From: Streptomyces violaceoruber
Lineage (GTDB): Bacteria > Actinomycetota > Actinomycetes > Streptomycetales > Streptomycetaceae
NCBI GenBank assembly: GCA_000720805.1
Contig: JODI01000068.1
Coordinates: forward strand, 1 to 47,466
Direction: 5' to 3'
DNA length: 47,466 nucleotides
Of this stretch, positions 32,341 through 40,928 are shown in pieces (the first letter of the stretch is position 1; each line of letters begins with the position of its first letter). Position numbers and translations under genes: made by a program. Under the pieces are notes generated by a model. It worked only from the letters and a program-made list of their open reading frames with translations, searched no databases and had not been told where the DNA came from.

Positions 32341-33846
32341 ATGGCGCAGTGGACTTCGGCGATGGGTGCGGTGCAGTTGGCCCGGCTGCTCAACTCCCAG
32401 CAGGGCCGGCCGGCCGGCCCCGGTACCCGCCGCCCGCCGGCCTACCGCGCGCTGGCCGACGGCATCCGCCTGCTGGTCCTCGAAGGGCGCGTGCCGGTGG
32501 CCGCCCGGCTGCCCGCCGAACGCGAACTGGCCCTGGCCCTGTCCGTCAGCCGTACGACGGTCGCCGCCGCGTACGAGGCACTGCGCACCGAAGGGTTCCT
32601 GGAGTCCCGGCGCGGGGCCGGCAGCTGGACGGCGGTCCCGGCAGGCAACCCGCTGCCCGCCCGCGGCCTGGAACCCCTCCCGCCGGAGGCCCTCGGCTCG
32701 ATGATCGACCTGGGCTGCGCGGCGTTGCCGGCGCCCGAGCCGTGGCTGACCCGCGCCGTGCAAGGGGCCCTCGAGGAGCTGCCGCCGTACGCCCACACGC
32801 ACGGGGACTATCCGGCGGGGCTGCCCGCCCTGCGCGCGATGATCGCCGAGCGGTACACCGCGCGGGGGATCCCCACGATGCCCGAGCAGATCATGGTGAC
32901 GACCGGAGCGATGGGTGCCATCGACGCGATCTGCCATCTGTTCGCGGGGCGCGGCGAACGGATCGCCGTCGAGTCGCCGTCCTACGCCAACATCCTCCAG
33001 CTGATGCGGGAGGCGGGCGCCCGGCTGGTGCCCGTCGCCATGGCCGAGGGGCTGACCGGATGGGACATGGACCGCTGGCGGCAGGTGCTGCGGGACGCGG
33101 CGCCCCGGCTGGCGTATGTCGTCGCCGACTTCCACAACCCGACGGGCGCGCTCGCCGACGAGGACCAGCGGCGGCGGCTGGTGGAGGCGGCGCGGTCGGC
33201 GGGGACGGTGCTGGTCGCCGACGAGACGATGAGCGAGCTGTGGCTGGACGAGGAGATCGCGGGGGCGATGCCACGGGCCGTGTGCGCCTTCGACCCGGCC
33301 GGGTCCACGGTGATCACCGTCGGCTCGGCCAGCAAGGCGTTCTGGGCGGGGATGCGGATCGGGTGGGTGCGGGCGGCACCGGATGTCATCCGCAGCCTGG
33401 TCGCCGCGCGGGCGTACGCCGATCTGGGTACCCCGGTGCTGGAGCAGCTGGCGGTGAACTGGCTGTTCAGCACGGGAGGCTGGGCGAAGGCCGTGGAGGT
33501 GCGGCGGGAGCAGGCGCGGGACAACCGGGACGCGCTGGTGGCCGCGGTGCGCAGAGAACTGCCGGCGTGGGAGTTCGAGGTGCCGCAGGGCGGGCTGACG
33601 CTGTGGGTGCGGGCGGGCGGCCTGTCCGGGTCGCGGCTCGCGGAAGTCGGGGAGCGGGTCGGGGTACGGGTCCCGTCCGGGCCCCGCTTCGGGGTCGACG
33701 GGGCCTTCGAGGGGTATGTGCGGTTGCCGTTCACCGTGGGGGGCGCGGTGGCCGAGGAGGCGGCGGTGCGGTTGGCCGCGGCGGCGCGGTTGGTCGAGAG
33801 CGGGGGGTCCGGGGGTGGGGAGGCGCCTCGTACGTTTGTCGCGTAG
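32341..33846 (+). CDS. MocR-type PLP-dependent transcriptional regulator (GntR HTH plus aminotransferase domain)
   Basis: The 501-residue fusion has a GntR winged helix at about 35-100 (YRALADGIRLLVLEGRVPVAARLPAERELALALSVSRTTVAAAYEALRTEGFLESRRGAGSW) followed by a fold-type I aminotransferase-like domain: VTTGAMGAIDAICHLF, YVVADFHNPTGALADEDQRRRL, LVADETMSELWLDEE, and GSASKAFWAGMRIGWVRA, with the PLP Lys near residue 331. Such proteins sense PLP or an amino-acid-PLP adduct. ATG 32341 gives MAQWTSAMGAVQLARLL; earlier in-frame codons are less likely. It is divergent from the YczE gene, its probable target. The C-terminus is Gly-rich and short. Confidence 0.9.
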   Translation: MAQWTSAMGAVQLARLLNSQQGRPAGPGTRRPPAYRALADGIRLLVLEGRVPVAARLPAERELALALSVSRTTVAAAYEALRTEGFLESRRGAGSWTAVPAGNPLPARGLEPLPPEALGSMIDLGCAALPAPEPWLTRAVQGALEELPPYAHTHGDYPAGLPALRAMIAERYTARGIPTMPEQIMVTTGAMGAIDAICHLFAGRGERIAVESPSYANILQLMREAGARLVPVAMAEGLTGWDMDRWRQVLRDAAPRLAYVVADFHNPTGALADEDQRRRLVEAARSAGTVLVADETMSELWLDEEIAGAMPRAVCAFDPAGSTVITVGSASKAFWAGMRIGWVRAAPDVIRSLVAARAYADLGTPVLEQLAVNWLFSTGGWAKAVEVRREQARDNRDALVAAVRRELPAWEFEVPQGGLTLWVRAGGLSGSRLAEVGERVGVRVPSGPRFGVDGAFEGYVRLPFTVGGAVAEEAAVRLAAAARLVESGGSGGGEAPRTFVA

Positions 33847-34048
33847 CGGGGACGGGTGGAGCGAGGTGGATGTGGGCCGGGGCCGGGTGTGAACGGGGTT
33901 CGTGGGGGCGGGTGGGTTCGCTCGCCCGCGCCGGCAGGGTGCCGTTGCGTCCACCCTCCCCTCACTCTCGGCGGCCGCTGGAGAGCGGGCGCGCCAGCGG
34001 CGGGACTGCCCCTCCGCTCCGGCGATGGCGGAGCTTCGCTGATGGCGG

Positions 34049-35758
34049 CTATGAAGTCTCCGCCCCCACCGCTTCAGTCTTCGCCGCCTCCGCTGGAACC
34101 ACGTTCGTCGTGACCGCCTTCGTGGGAACCGTCTCCACTGGAACAGCCTCGCTGGGCACTGCCCCCGCAGGAGCCGCCTCCGCCGCTTCCACCTCCGCTG
34201 CCGCCTTCTGCGCCGTTTCCGCCCCCGGCAGGTTCTCCCCGTCCGCCGGTGTCGTCCTGGGGGGCAGCAACGCCAGTACCGCCTGGCGGTCCGTGTCGCT
34301 GGTGGCCTCGTCGTACGGGTCCGGGGTGGACGGGACCTGGAGGCGGTGGACCGGGCCCGTGCCGAGGCGGGCGTAGCCGCGGCCGGGTGGGACGTGGGTG
34401 ACCGGGGTGGTGGGCGGGCGCATGCCAAGGAGCGTCTCCAACTGCCGGCCGGTGGCCGGGCCGAGCACGACCCGCGCGCGCGTGTGCTGGCGTACCGCGT
34501 CGCTCAGGCTGTCCGCGGTGTCGAACTGCTCCGCGACGACCACCGTGACGTTCGCCGCGCGGCCGTGCCGGAGGGGGACCTGGAGGAGGGACTGCGGGTC
34601 CTTGCGGCCGTCGGCGGCGGCGATGTGGGCGAACGCGCTCGGACGGTCCAACAGGAGCCAGAGGGGCCGTCTCGTGTCGTCCGGCGGCGGATCACCCGCC
34701 TGGCGGGCTCGGTTCGCGGCGATCAGGCGCCGCTCCGTCTCCGTCGCCGCCCACTCCAGGCTGGCCAGCGTCCCGGCCAGTCCGCACTCGACCGCGAGGA
34801 CGCCGTCGCGGCCGGTGAGGCAGGCGTACTCACCGGTGCCGCCGCCCTCGACGATCACCACGTCGCCGTACCGCAAAGCCTGCAGGGCGATCGAGCGGAG
34901 CAGGGTGGACGTGCCGCTGCCCGGCTGTCCCACGACCAGCAGGTGCGGCTCGGTGGAGCGGGTGCCGGTGCGCCAGACGACCGGGGGGACATCGCGCTGC
35001 TGCTCACCGTAGGTGAGGGGGAGTGTGCGCCGGACCTCGGAAGGGTCGGTGAAGCCGAGCACCGTCTCGCCGGGTGCGGTGACGAATCGCTGGGCGGCGA
35101 TGTCGGTGGGCAGCGGGGGCAGGGCGGTGACCGTGAGGTGGTTGCCCTCCTCGTCCCAGGCGAAATGGTATTCGCGACCGCGACCCGACTTGGCGTGCAG
35201 CAACTGCTCGATGCGGGCGCGGGACTCCGCCTCGCCGTCGGTGAAGTACGCCGGGTAGCGGATCACGAGGTGGGTCGTGCGGCCCGACTCGTCGAACTCG
35301 TACGCGGGGAAGACCTTCTCCCACTCGCCGCCGTGCGCGTACAGCGGTGCCGGGTCCTCGGCGGTCGAGAAGTACGGGACGAGGGCCTCGTACAGCGACT
35401 GGAGTCGTTGGGTCTGCGACTCGTCGGGGCCCTCCTGCTCCGGCTCCCCGCCGTCGCGGCCCTGCCAGGCTGCCGCCGCCATCAGTGTGATGACGGCGAG
35501 CAGCGGGCCGTACGGGACGAGGGCCACCACCAGGATCACCGATGCCACCAGGAACAGCAGCGGCCCGCGCTTGTCCTTGGGAGTCTCGGCCCACCTGCGC
35601 CATCCGGCCGATGCCAGCCGGCGCAGCCCGCGGGTGATCGTGATCAGCGGGTGGAGGACGTCGGTGGCGCTGTCGGCCGCCGTCCGGGCCAGCTCCCGGC
35701 TCCGGGCGATCTGCGCGCTGCCTGTGCTCAGGACGCGGGGGAGGGGGCGCCGGGCCAC
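34049..35758 (-). CDS. sffA: SffA, FtsK/SpoIIIE-like sporulation DNA translocase-type ATPase
   Basis: The 569-residue protein has an N-terminal arm, two adjacent membrane segments (about 66-96: GPLLFLVASVILVVALVPYGPLLAVITLMAAAAW), then a cytoplasmic P-loop domain with Walker A GQPGSGTSTLLRSIALQALRYGDVVIVEGG near 274 and Walker B LWLLLDRPSAFAHIA. In S. coelicolor sffA follows smeA, and SmeA targets SffA to sporulation septa, where it helps chromosome segregation. The pair, order and small partner here match. The last about 60 residues are low-complexity Ala/Glu/Val/Pro (AVPSEAVPVETVPTKAV). GTG 35758 follows AGGAGA at 5 nt. Convergent with the MocR gene. Confidence 0.85.
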   Translation of the reverse strand: MARRPLPRVLSTGSAQIARSRELARTAADSATDVLHPLITITRGLRRLASAGWRRWAETPKDKRGPLLFLVASVILVVALVPYGPLLAVITLMAAAAWQGRDGGEPEQEGPDESQTQRLQSLYEALVPYFSTAEDPAPLYAHGGEWEKVFPAYEFDESGRTTHLVIRYPAYFTDGEAESRARIEQLLHAKSGRGREYHFAWDEEGNHLTVTALPPLPTDIAAQRFVTAPGETVLGFTDPSEVRRTLPLTYGEQQRDVPPVVWRTGTRSTEPHLLVVGQPGSGTSTLLRSIALQALRYGDVVIVEGGGTGEYACLTGRDGVLAVECGLAGTLASLEWAATETERRLIAANRARQAGDPPPDDTRRPLWLLLDRPSAFAHIAAADGRKDPQSLLQVPLRHGRAANVTVVVAEQFDTADSLSDAVRQHTRARVVLGPATGRQLETLLGMRPPTTPVTHVPPGRGYARLGTGPVHRLQVPSTPDPYDEATSDTDRQAVLALLPPRTTPADGENLPGAETAQKAAAEVEAAEAAPAGAVPSEAVPVETVPTKAVTTNVVPAEAAKTEAVGAETS

Positions 35759-35809
35759 TGCTGTCTCCTGATGGTGCGTACGGACATGGTGCGTACGGGT
35801 GTGGGAGCG

Positions 35810-36004
35810 TCAGAACTTGATTCCGCCGAGGAGGCTCGCCAGGCTCTCGCCGCCGGCCTTGATGCTCGGAGCGATGGCCGTGCTCGCGAGATAGAAGCCG
35901 AACAGCACCGAGACCAGCGCGTGTGAGGCCTTGAGGCCGTCCTTGCGGAAGAAGAGGAAGACGATGATGCCGAGCAGGACCACGCCTGAGATGGACAGGA
36001 TCAT
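35810..36004 (-). CDS. smeA: SmeA, small sporulation-septum membrane protein
   Basis: The 64-residue protein has two hydrophobic helices (about 2-20: ILSISGVVLLGIIVFLFF and 30-49: LVSVLFGFYLASTAIAPS) joined by RKDGLKASHA, and a short tail ESLASLLGGIKF. Size, sequence and position just upstream of the FtsK-like gene match SmeA of S. coelicolor, which localises SffA to septa during sporulation. ATG 36004 follows CCAGGAGAG at about 6 nt. The leader contains an 11-bp tandem repeat and an AT-rich segment (36060-36090) suitable for a developmental promoter. Confidence 0.88.
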   Translation of the reverse strand: MILSISGVVLLGIIVFLFFRKDGLKASHALVSVLFGFYLASTAIAPSIKAGGESLASLLGGIKF

Positions 36005-36024
36005 TTGGGCTCTCCTGGTTCGTG

Positions 36025-36046
36025 GGGACAGTCACGGGACAGTCAC
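36025..36046. repeat. Two tandem 11-bp repeats in the smeA leader
   Basis: GGGACAGTCAC occurs twice in tandem (36025-36035, 36036-36046), 20 bp upstream of the smeA start codon and downstream of the AT-rich putative promoter, so it would lie in the 5' untranslated region. Confidence 0.7.
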
Positions 36047-36276
36047 CATGAGTACTTCCAGGATCACAGCATGTATCTATACGATAAAAGGTGCAACTGA
36101 GTGAATACCGGTTGATTTCCCCCAGGTGGCGGAGTCGTCCTGGGCCGACTGAGCCGGACTCTCGTGGCTGGCCGGGTCCCCGGTGATCCTTACCTCCGGC
36201 ACCGCGGGTCATGTGCGGCGCGAGCCAGTACCCTGGCGATTCACCTGAACGGTTGCATGGAGAGGCGGTCCGGCCG

Positions 36277-36669
36277 ATGAGTGAAGCCCCCGACCCCGAG
36301 GTCGTGGAGCTCGCGACCAAGATCTTCGATCTGGCCCGGCGGGGGCAGACCGAGGCGCTCGTGGCGTACGTGGACGCGGGCGTACCGGCCAACCTGACCA
36401 ACGACCGCGGCGACTCGCTGGTGATGCTCGCCGCGTACCACGGCCACGCCGACGCCGTACGCGCCCTGCTCGCCCGGGGCGCCGAGGCCGATCGGATCAA
36501 CGACCGGGGGCAGACCCCGCTGGCCGGGGCCGTCTTCAAGGGCGAGGAAGAGGTGATCAAGGCTCTTCTGGAGGCCGGCGCCGATCCCGCGTCGGGCACT
36601 CCGTCCGCCGTCGACACGGCCCGGATGTTCGGCAAGACGCAGTTGCTCGATTTGTTCGGCGCACACTGA
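36277..36669 (+). CDS. Ankyrin repeat protein
   Basis: The 130-residue soluble protein has an N-terminal helix (PEVVELATKIFDLARRGQTEALVAYVDAGVPANLTND) followed by ankyrin repeats: GDSLVMLAAYHGHADAVRALLARGAEADRIND and GQTPLAGAVFKGEEEVIKALLEAGADPASGTP, ending with a capping helix (SAVDTARMFGKTQLLDLFGAH). Such repeats mediate protein binding; partners are unknown. ATG 36277 is preferred to an in-frame upstream ATG at 36211 because GAGAGGCGG precedes it at a usable distance and the fold begins there. It is divergent from smeA-sffA. Confidence 0.85.
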   Translation: MSEAPDPEVVELATKIFDLARRGQTEALVAYVDAGVPANLTNDRGDSLVMLAAYHGHADAVRALLARGAEADRINDRGQTPLAGAVFKGEEEVIKALLEAGADPASGTPSAVDTARMFGKTQLLDLFGAH

Positions 36670-36814
36670 ACCCTGCCCTGACCAGGGCGGACACACAGAA
36701 CGGGGGAGGCGGTAACGGGCCGCCGAAATTTCGGTCGCGGCGGATGGAACTGCCGAGTCATCATGACCTCGTGGTTGACGGACGTGATGGCTGGGCGGAT
36801 GACGCCACACCGCG

Positions 36815-36833
36815 CGGACCGTGACACGGTCCG
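36815..36833. promoter_or_regulatory. Perfect 19-bp palindrome upstream of the HEAT-repeat gene
   Basis: CGGACCGTG (36815-36823), one central A, CACGGTCCG (36825-36833). It lies 30 bp before the tiny ORF at 36863 and about 135 bp before the HEAT-repeat gene, downstream of TTGACG near 36775. It may be an operator or a transcript hairpin. Confidence 0.5.
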
Positions 36834-36862
36834 TATGGGCCACCGACGAGAGGCAGAGGAAG

Positions 36863-36922
36863 ATGGCTTACAGCAAGCAGGAAACGGCGGGCGCCCCGAC
36901 GTGTTGTCACGCGGCCAGGTAA
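36863..36922 (+). CDS. Putative 19-residue leader peptide with Cys-Cys
   Basis: ATG 36863, preceded at once by GAGGAAG, encodes MAYSKQETAGAPTCCHAAR and stops at TAA 36920-36922, 45 nt before the HEAT-repeat gene. The good ribosome-binding site, rare TAA stop and tandem Cys codons are reminiscent of short regulatory leader peptides. Too short to be sure; no homology claim is made. Confidence 0.3.
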   Translation: MAYSKQETAGAPTCCHAAR

Positions 36923-36967
36923 TGCACGTCCCCGGTTGCGTCGACGCTTGATGTGAGGCTGTTTCCC

Positions 36968-38386
36968 ATGTTCGATCCGGTCATAGCGCCCAGCGGTACG
37001 CTGCTCGGCCTGCTCCAGCGGGGCCGCGGCGACGGCACACTGCACGCGCTCACCGCACCGCGCGCCGAGGCGCTCGCGGCGCTGAACCACTGCGTGCTGC
37101 GCGATCCCCGCCACGACTGGCAGGTGGAGAACCGCTCCCTCTACTACGCCCGTCTCTTCCTCGACCTGAACGGCGAGCTGGACGAGATCGAGGCCCACCT
37201 CTTCGACGTCGAGGACGTACTCGACACCGAGGAATCACGCACCGGGCTGGCCCTCGCGGTCCTCGGCCATCTCGCCTCGTACGGCCGGCGGGACGCGCTC
37301 GCGCTGCTGCGCAGGTACGCCGCCTCCGGCTCCAACTGGGCCTGGGCCCTGGACGAACTGGCGCTGCGCGACGACGACGCCGGGCTGCGTGCCCTGGCGG
37401 CGCCCGTCCTGGCGCGGTTCGCGACCGACGCCGAGGGCGAGGCCGAGCTGGCCGCCGTCGTGCGGGACTCCTTCGAGCCCCGGCCCTGGCGGTTGTGGGC
37501 GGACGACCCGCGCGAATCGATCGCCACCCGCGTGCGTGCCGCCCAGGAGACCGGCTGCTTCGACCGCTGGCAACGGCAGATGCGACCGAGCGGGCCCCGC
37601 CCGGGGTGGAGCGTGCGGGCCGTCTTCGAGTGGGCCCAGCAGGGGATGGATCGCGGCGCGGCCCTCCATGTGCCCGCCGCCCGCTGTCTGGTGGCCGTAG
37701 CGGGACCCGAGGACCGGCCGGAGATCGTCCGGGCCGCCCAGGACGGCACCGACGGCGCCCGCTGTACCGCCCTGCGCTATCTCGCCGACAGCAACGATCC
37801 CGAGGCCCTCGACCTGATCGAGGCGGCGGTGATCACCGGCACCTCCGTCGTCGTGGACGCCGCCGTGGACGCCTTCGAACGCATGCGCAGTGTCGCCGCC
37901 GTCGAGCGGGCGCGCGGCTGGGCCCACCGGCCCGATCCCCTGGGCGCCGCCGCCGGCCGGATGCTCTCCTGCCGGGGCGGGGCCCAGGACAGCGAACTCG
38001 TTCTCGCCGCCCTCCGGGAGGCCGTACGGGGGGAAGGACCCGACGCGCCGACCCTGTGGACCCTCGTCGACGGCACCGGACGGCTCGGCATCGCCTGCGC
38101 GGCCCCCGTGCTGCGCCATGTCTACCGTGAGACCGCCTCGTCCCATCTGCGCGGCCGGGCCGCCCGTGCCCTCGCCGCCACTGACCCCTCCTTCGCCACC
38201 GGCTTCGCCGTCGAGTGCCTGTGGGACTGCGAGGAGAGCACCCGGGAGATCGCCGCCCGGCACGCCGAGACCGGTGACGCCCGGGTCGTCGAGCGGTTGC
38301 GCCGGCTCGCCGCCGATCCGGCCGAGGAGGCCGAGGTCCAGACCGCCGTCCGCAGCCGAATCGGACCGGACGCGACCGCCATGTGA
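36968..38386 (+). CDS. HEAT repeat domain-containing protein
   Basis: The 472-residue soluble, mostly alpha-helical protein contains repeated helical pairs with regularly spaced Ala/Leu/Arg and DP or DD turns, for example LALAVLGHLASYGRRDALALLRRYAASGSNWAWALDELALRDDDAGLRALAAPVLARF, CTALRYLADSNDPEALDLIEAAVITG and LRGRAARALAATDPSFATGFAVECLWDCEESTREIAARHAETGDARVVERLRRLAADP. This is the PBS-lyase/HEAT-like solenoid pattern, used for protein binding. No catalytic motif is seen. ATG 36968 is preferred; a GTG at 36953 in frame is the alternative. Neighbour to the ankyrin-repeat gene and downstream of the tiny leader ORF. Confidence 0.75.
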   Translation: MFDPVIAPSGTLLGLLQRGRGDGTLHALTAPRAEALAALNHCVLRDPRHDWQVENRSLYYARLFLDLNGELDEIEAHLFDVEDVLDTEESRTGLALAVLGHLASYGRRDALALLRRYAASGSNWAWALDELALRDDDAGLRALAAPVLARFATDAEGEAELAAVVRDSFEPRPWRLWADDPRESIATRVRAAQETGCFDRWQRQMRPSGPRPGWSVRAVFEWAQQGMDRGAALHVPAARCLVAVAGPEDRPEIVRAAQDGTDGARCTALRYLADSNDPEALDLIEAAVITGTSVVVDAAVDAFERMRSVAAVERARGWAHRPDPLGAAAGRMLSCRGGAQDSELVLAALREAVRGEGPDAPTLWTLVDGTGRLGIACAAPVLRHVYRETASSHLRGRAARALAATDPSFATGFAVECLWDCEESTREIAARHAETGDARVVERLRRLAADPAEEAEVQTAVRSRIGPDATAM

Positions 38387-38432
38387 ACGCCGGTCTTTCG
38401 GATACGTCCGATCCTGATCGCATCTGGCTCAG

Positions 38433-38469
38433 GTGCGCCCTCCCGTGAACTGTCCGGGTACCGGCGCAC
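38433..38469 (+). terminator. Possible terminator after the HEAT-repeat gene
   Basis: A 7-bp stem GTGCGCC (38433-38439) / GGCGCAC (38463-38469) with a long 23-nt loop, 46 nt after the stop. Weak. Confidence 0.35.
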
Positions 38470-38619
38470 CCGCTGGGTGAACTCGGGGCGACGTGCGGGC
38501 CTGCCAGGCATGGACGGGGCCTGACCTGCTCGGGTGTGCCGCGCAACGCTCATGGACCGTTCCTCGTCCGGAAAGATCCACGTTGACGCGGCCACGTCCA
38601 GCCCGGAGACAACACGGGT

Positions 38620-39753
38620 ATGCGTGTCGTCATCGTGACCGAATCCTTTCCCCCCGATGTGAACGGCGTGGCCCACTGCGCGCTCCAGACCGCCCGGCAC
38701 CTCGTGGATCGCGGTCACTCTCCGCTCGTCGTCGCGCCGGCCACCGCCGCCGGTTCCGGGCCCGGGGCCGACGCCCTGGCGCCCTGCCCTGTCATCCGTG
38801 TCCGCTCCCTCCCGCTCCCGGGCTACCCCCAGGTCCGTGTCGCCCTCCCCAGCCGACGCGTGGCCGCGGCGATCGCCGAGCACCGTGCCGACGTCGTCCA
38901 CCTGGCCAGCCCCTTCGTCCTCGGCGTCCGCGGCATGGCCGCCGCCGCCCGGCTCGGCATCCCCGCCGTCGCCGTCTACCAGACCGACCTCGCCGGGTAC
39001 GCCCGCACCTACGTCCACGCGGGCGAGGCGGCCGCCTGGCGCCGTATCCGCTCCGTCCACGCCGCCGCCGACCTCACCCTCGCCCCGTCCGGCCCGGCCC
39101 TGCACGACCTCGAGGCGCACGGGGTGCCCCGGGTGAAGCTGTGGGCGCGCGGCGTCGACACCGCCCGATTCCGCCCCGGGCTGCGGGATGCGGCGCTGCG
39201 CCGCGCACTCGCACCGAACGGCGAGCTGATCGTCGGCTACGTCGGCCGGCTCGCCCCCGAGAAGCAGGTCGAGCTGCTGTCCGGCGTCTGCGGCCTGACC
39301 GGGGTCCGGGTCGTGGTGGTGGGTGACGGACCCAGTCGGCCCTCGCTCGCCGAAGCCCTGCCGGGTGCCGTCTTCCTCGGCCGCCGCACCGGCGACGACC
39401 TCGCCCGGATCTTCGCCTCCCTGGACGTCTTCGTGCACACCGGCCCCTTCGAGACCTTCTGCCAGACCGTGCAGGAGGCCATGGCGAGCGGCGTACCCGT
39501 CGTCGCCCCCGCCGCCGGCGGCCCGCTGGACCTGGTCGCCCACGGGCGCACCGGCCTGCTGGTGCCGCCGCGCGACGCGGACGCCGTACGGGACGCGGTG
39601 CGGGTCCTGGCGGCCGATCCCGGCCTGCGCACCGCGTTCGGCGCCGCCGCGCGCACGACCGTCGAGGGACGCACTTGGGCGGCCGTCGGTGACCAGCTGA
39701 TCGGGCACTACGAGAACGTCCTCGCCGCGCGCACGACGGTGGTGGCCGCATGA
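38620..39753 (+). CDS. GT4 glycosyltransferase, MgtA/PimB-like mannosyltransferase
   Basis: The 377-residue cytoplasmic or membrane-associated GT-B enzyme opens with the typical acceptor-site Gly-rich start (VIVTESFPPDVNGVAHCALQTARHLVDRGHSPLVVAP). The donor domain shows LIVGYVGRLAPEKQVELL, VVVVGDGPSRPSLAEALPGAVFLGRRTGDDLARIFASLDVFVHTGPFETFCQTVQEAMASGVPVVAPAAGGPLDLV, including the E-x7-E motif. This is closest in pattern to actinobacterial GDP-mannose-dependent alpha-mannosyltransferases that act on glycolipid acceptors. The gene starts with ATG 38620 after CGGAG and overlaps the next glycosyltransferase by 4 bp. Confidence 0.85.
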   Translation: MRVVIVTESFPPDVNGVAHCALQTARHLVDRGHSPLVVAPATAAGSGPGADALAPCPVIRVRSLPLPGYPQVRVALPSRRVAAAIAEHRADVVHLASPFVLGVRGMAAAARLGIPAVAVYQTDLAGYARTYVHAGEAAAWRRIRSVHAAADLTLAPSGPALHDLEAHGVPRVKLWARGVDTARFRPGLRDAALRRALAPNGELIVGYVGRLAPEKQVELLSGVCGLTGVRVVVVGDGPSRPSLAEALPGAVFLGRRTGDDLARIFASLDVFVHTGPFETFCQTVQEAMASGVPVVAPAAGGPLDLVAHGRTGLLVPPRDADAVRDAVRVLAADPGLRTAFGAAARTTVEGRTWAAVGDQLIGHYENVLAARTTVVAA

Positions 39754-40928
39754 CCGCCTTGCGCATCGTGCGGCTGGCCAACTTCGTCGCGCCGGCGTCC
39801 GGCGGTCTGCGCACCGCGCTGCGCGAACTCGGCAAGGGCTTCCAGGCCGCGGGGCACGAGCCGGTGCTGATCGTGCCGGGCGAGCGCGCGAGCGACCGTG
39901 AGACGGAGCAGGGGCGGGTGATCACCCTTCCCGGGCCGCTGCTGCCCGGCACCGGCGGCTACCGCGTCCTCACCGACAGGCGGCGCGTGGCCGGTCTGCT
40001 GGAGGAACTGGCTCCCGACCGCCTGGAGGTCTCCGACCGTACGACCCTGCGGTGGACCGGCAAGTGGGCGCGGCGCGCCCGGGTTCCCGCCGTGATGGTC
40101 TCCCACGAGACCGCCGACGGCGTGCTGCGGACCTGGGGCCTGCCGGAGGGCGCGGCCCGGCGGGCCGCCGACGCCCTCAACGTCCGCACGGCGCACACGT
40201 ACGCGCGCGTGGTGTGCACCACGGAGTTCGCCGAGCGGGAGTTCGTACGGATCGGGGCGCGGAACGTCGTCCGGGCGCCCCTCGGCGTCGACCTGGTGCA
40301 GCGGCACCCCGCGCTGCGCGACCCGGGGCTGCGCGCCCGGCACGCGCGCGGGGACGAGCTGTTGCTGGTGACGTGCACCCGGCTGTCCGTGGAGAAACGG
40401 CCCGGCACCGCGCTGGACGCCCTGGAGGCGCTCCTGCGGCGCGGTCGGCGGGCGGTGCTCGTGGTCGCCGGGGACGGACCGCTGCGGCCACGGCTCGAAC
40501 AGCGGGCGCGGGAACGCGGCTTGCCGGTGACGTTCCTCGGACACGTCGCCGACCGTGGGGTACTGGGCGTGCTCCAGGCGTCCGCCGACGTGTGCCTGGC
40601 GCCGGGGCCCGCCGAGACGTTCGGGCTCGCCGCCCTGGAGGCGATGGCCTGCGGCACGCCCGTGGTCGTCAGCGCCTCGTCCGCGCTGCCCGAGGTGATC
40701 GGCTCCGCCGGGGCCGTCGCGGCGGACCACGGGGGCGCTTTCGCGGACGCCGTGGAACTGCTCCTCGCGCGGCCCGTGGAGGAGCGCCGGGAGGCCGCAC
40801 GCGCGCGTGCGGAGTGCTTCGGGTGGGACACCGCGGTCGCGGCCTTCCTCCACGCGCACGACGCGGTGACCTCCGTGCGGCCTCCGGCGCCCGGGAGCAG
40901 GCCCTTCGCACCCGGGAGCCTGGCATGA
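39750..40928 (+). CDS. GT4 glycosyltransferase, second in operon
   Basis: The 392-residue GT-B enzyme has an N-terminal domain opening RIVRLANFVAPASGGLRTALRELGKGFQAAGHEPVLIVPGE. Its C-terminal donor domain has LLLVTCTRLSVEKRPGTALDALEALL, VVAGDGPLRPRLEQRARERGLPVTFLGHV and PGPAETFGLAALEAMACGTPVVVSASSALPEVIG with the E-x7-E motif. A second hexose, probably also from a nucleotide donor, is predicted to be added to the same glycan as the upstream GT4 enzyme. ATGA overlaps at both ends (39750 and 40925) show a tightly coupled operon. Confidence 0.85.
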   Translation: MTALRIVRLANFVAPASGGLRTALRELGKGFQAAGHEPVLIVPGERASDRETEQGRVITLPGPLLPGTGGYRVLTDRRRVAGLLEELAPDRLEVSDRTTLRWTGKWARRARVPAVMVSHETADGVLRTWGLPEGAARRAADALNVRTAHTYARVVCTTEFAEREFVRIGARNVVRAPLGVDLVQRHPALRDPGLRARHARGDELLLVTCTRLSVEKRPGTALDALEALLRRGRRAVLVVAGDGPLRPRLEQRARERGLPVTFLGHVADRGVLGVLQASADVCLAPGPAETFGLAALEAMACGTPVVVSASSALPEVIGSAGAVAADHGGAFADAVELLLARPVEERREAARARAECFGWDTAVAAFLHAHDAVTSVRPPAPGSRPFAPGSLA

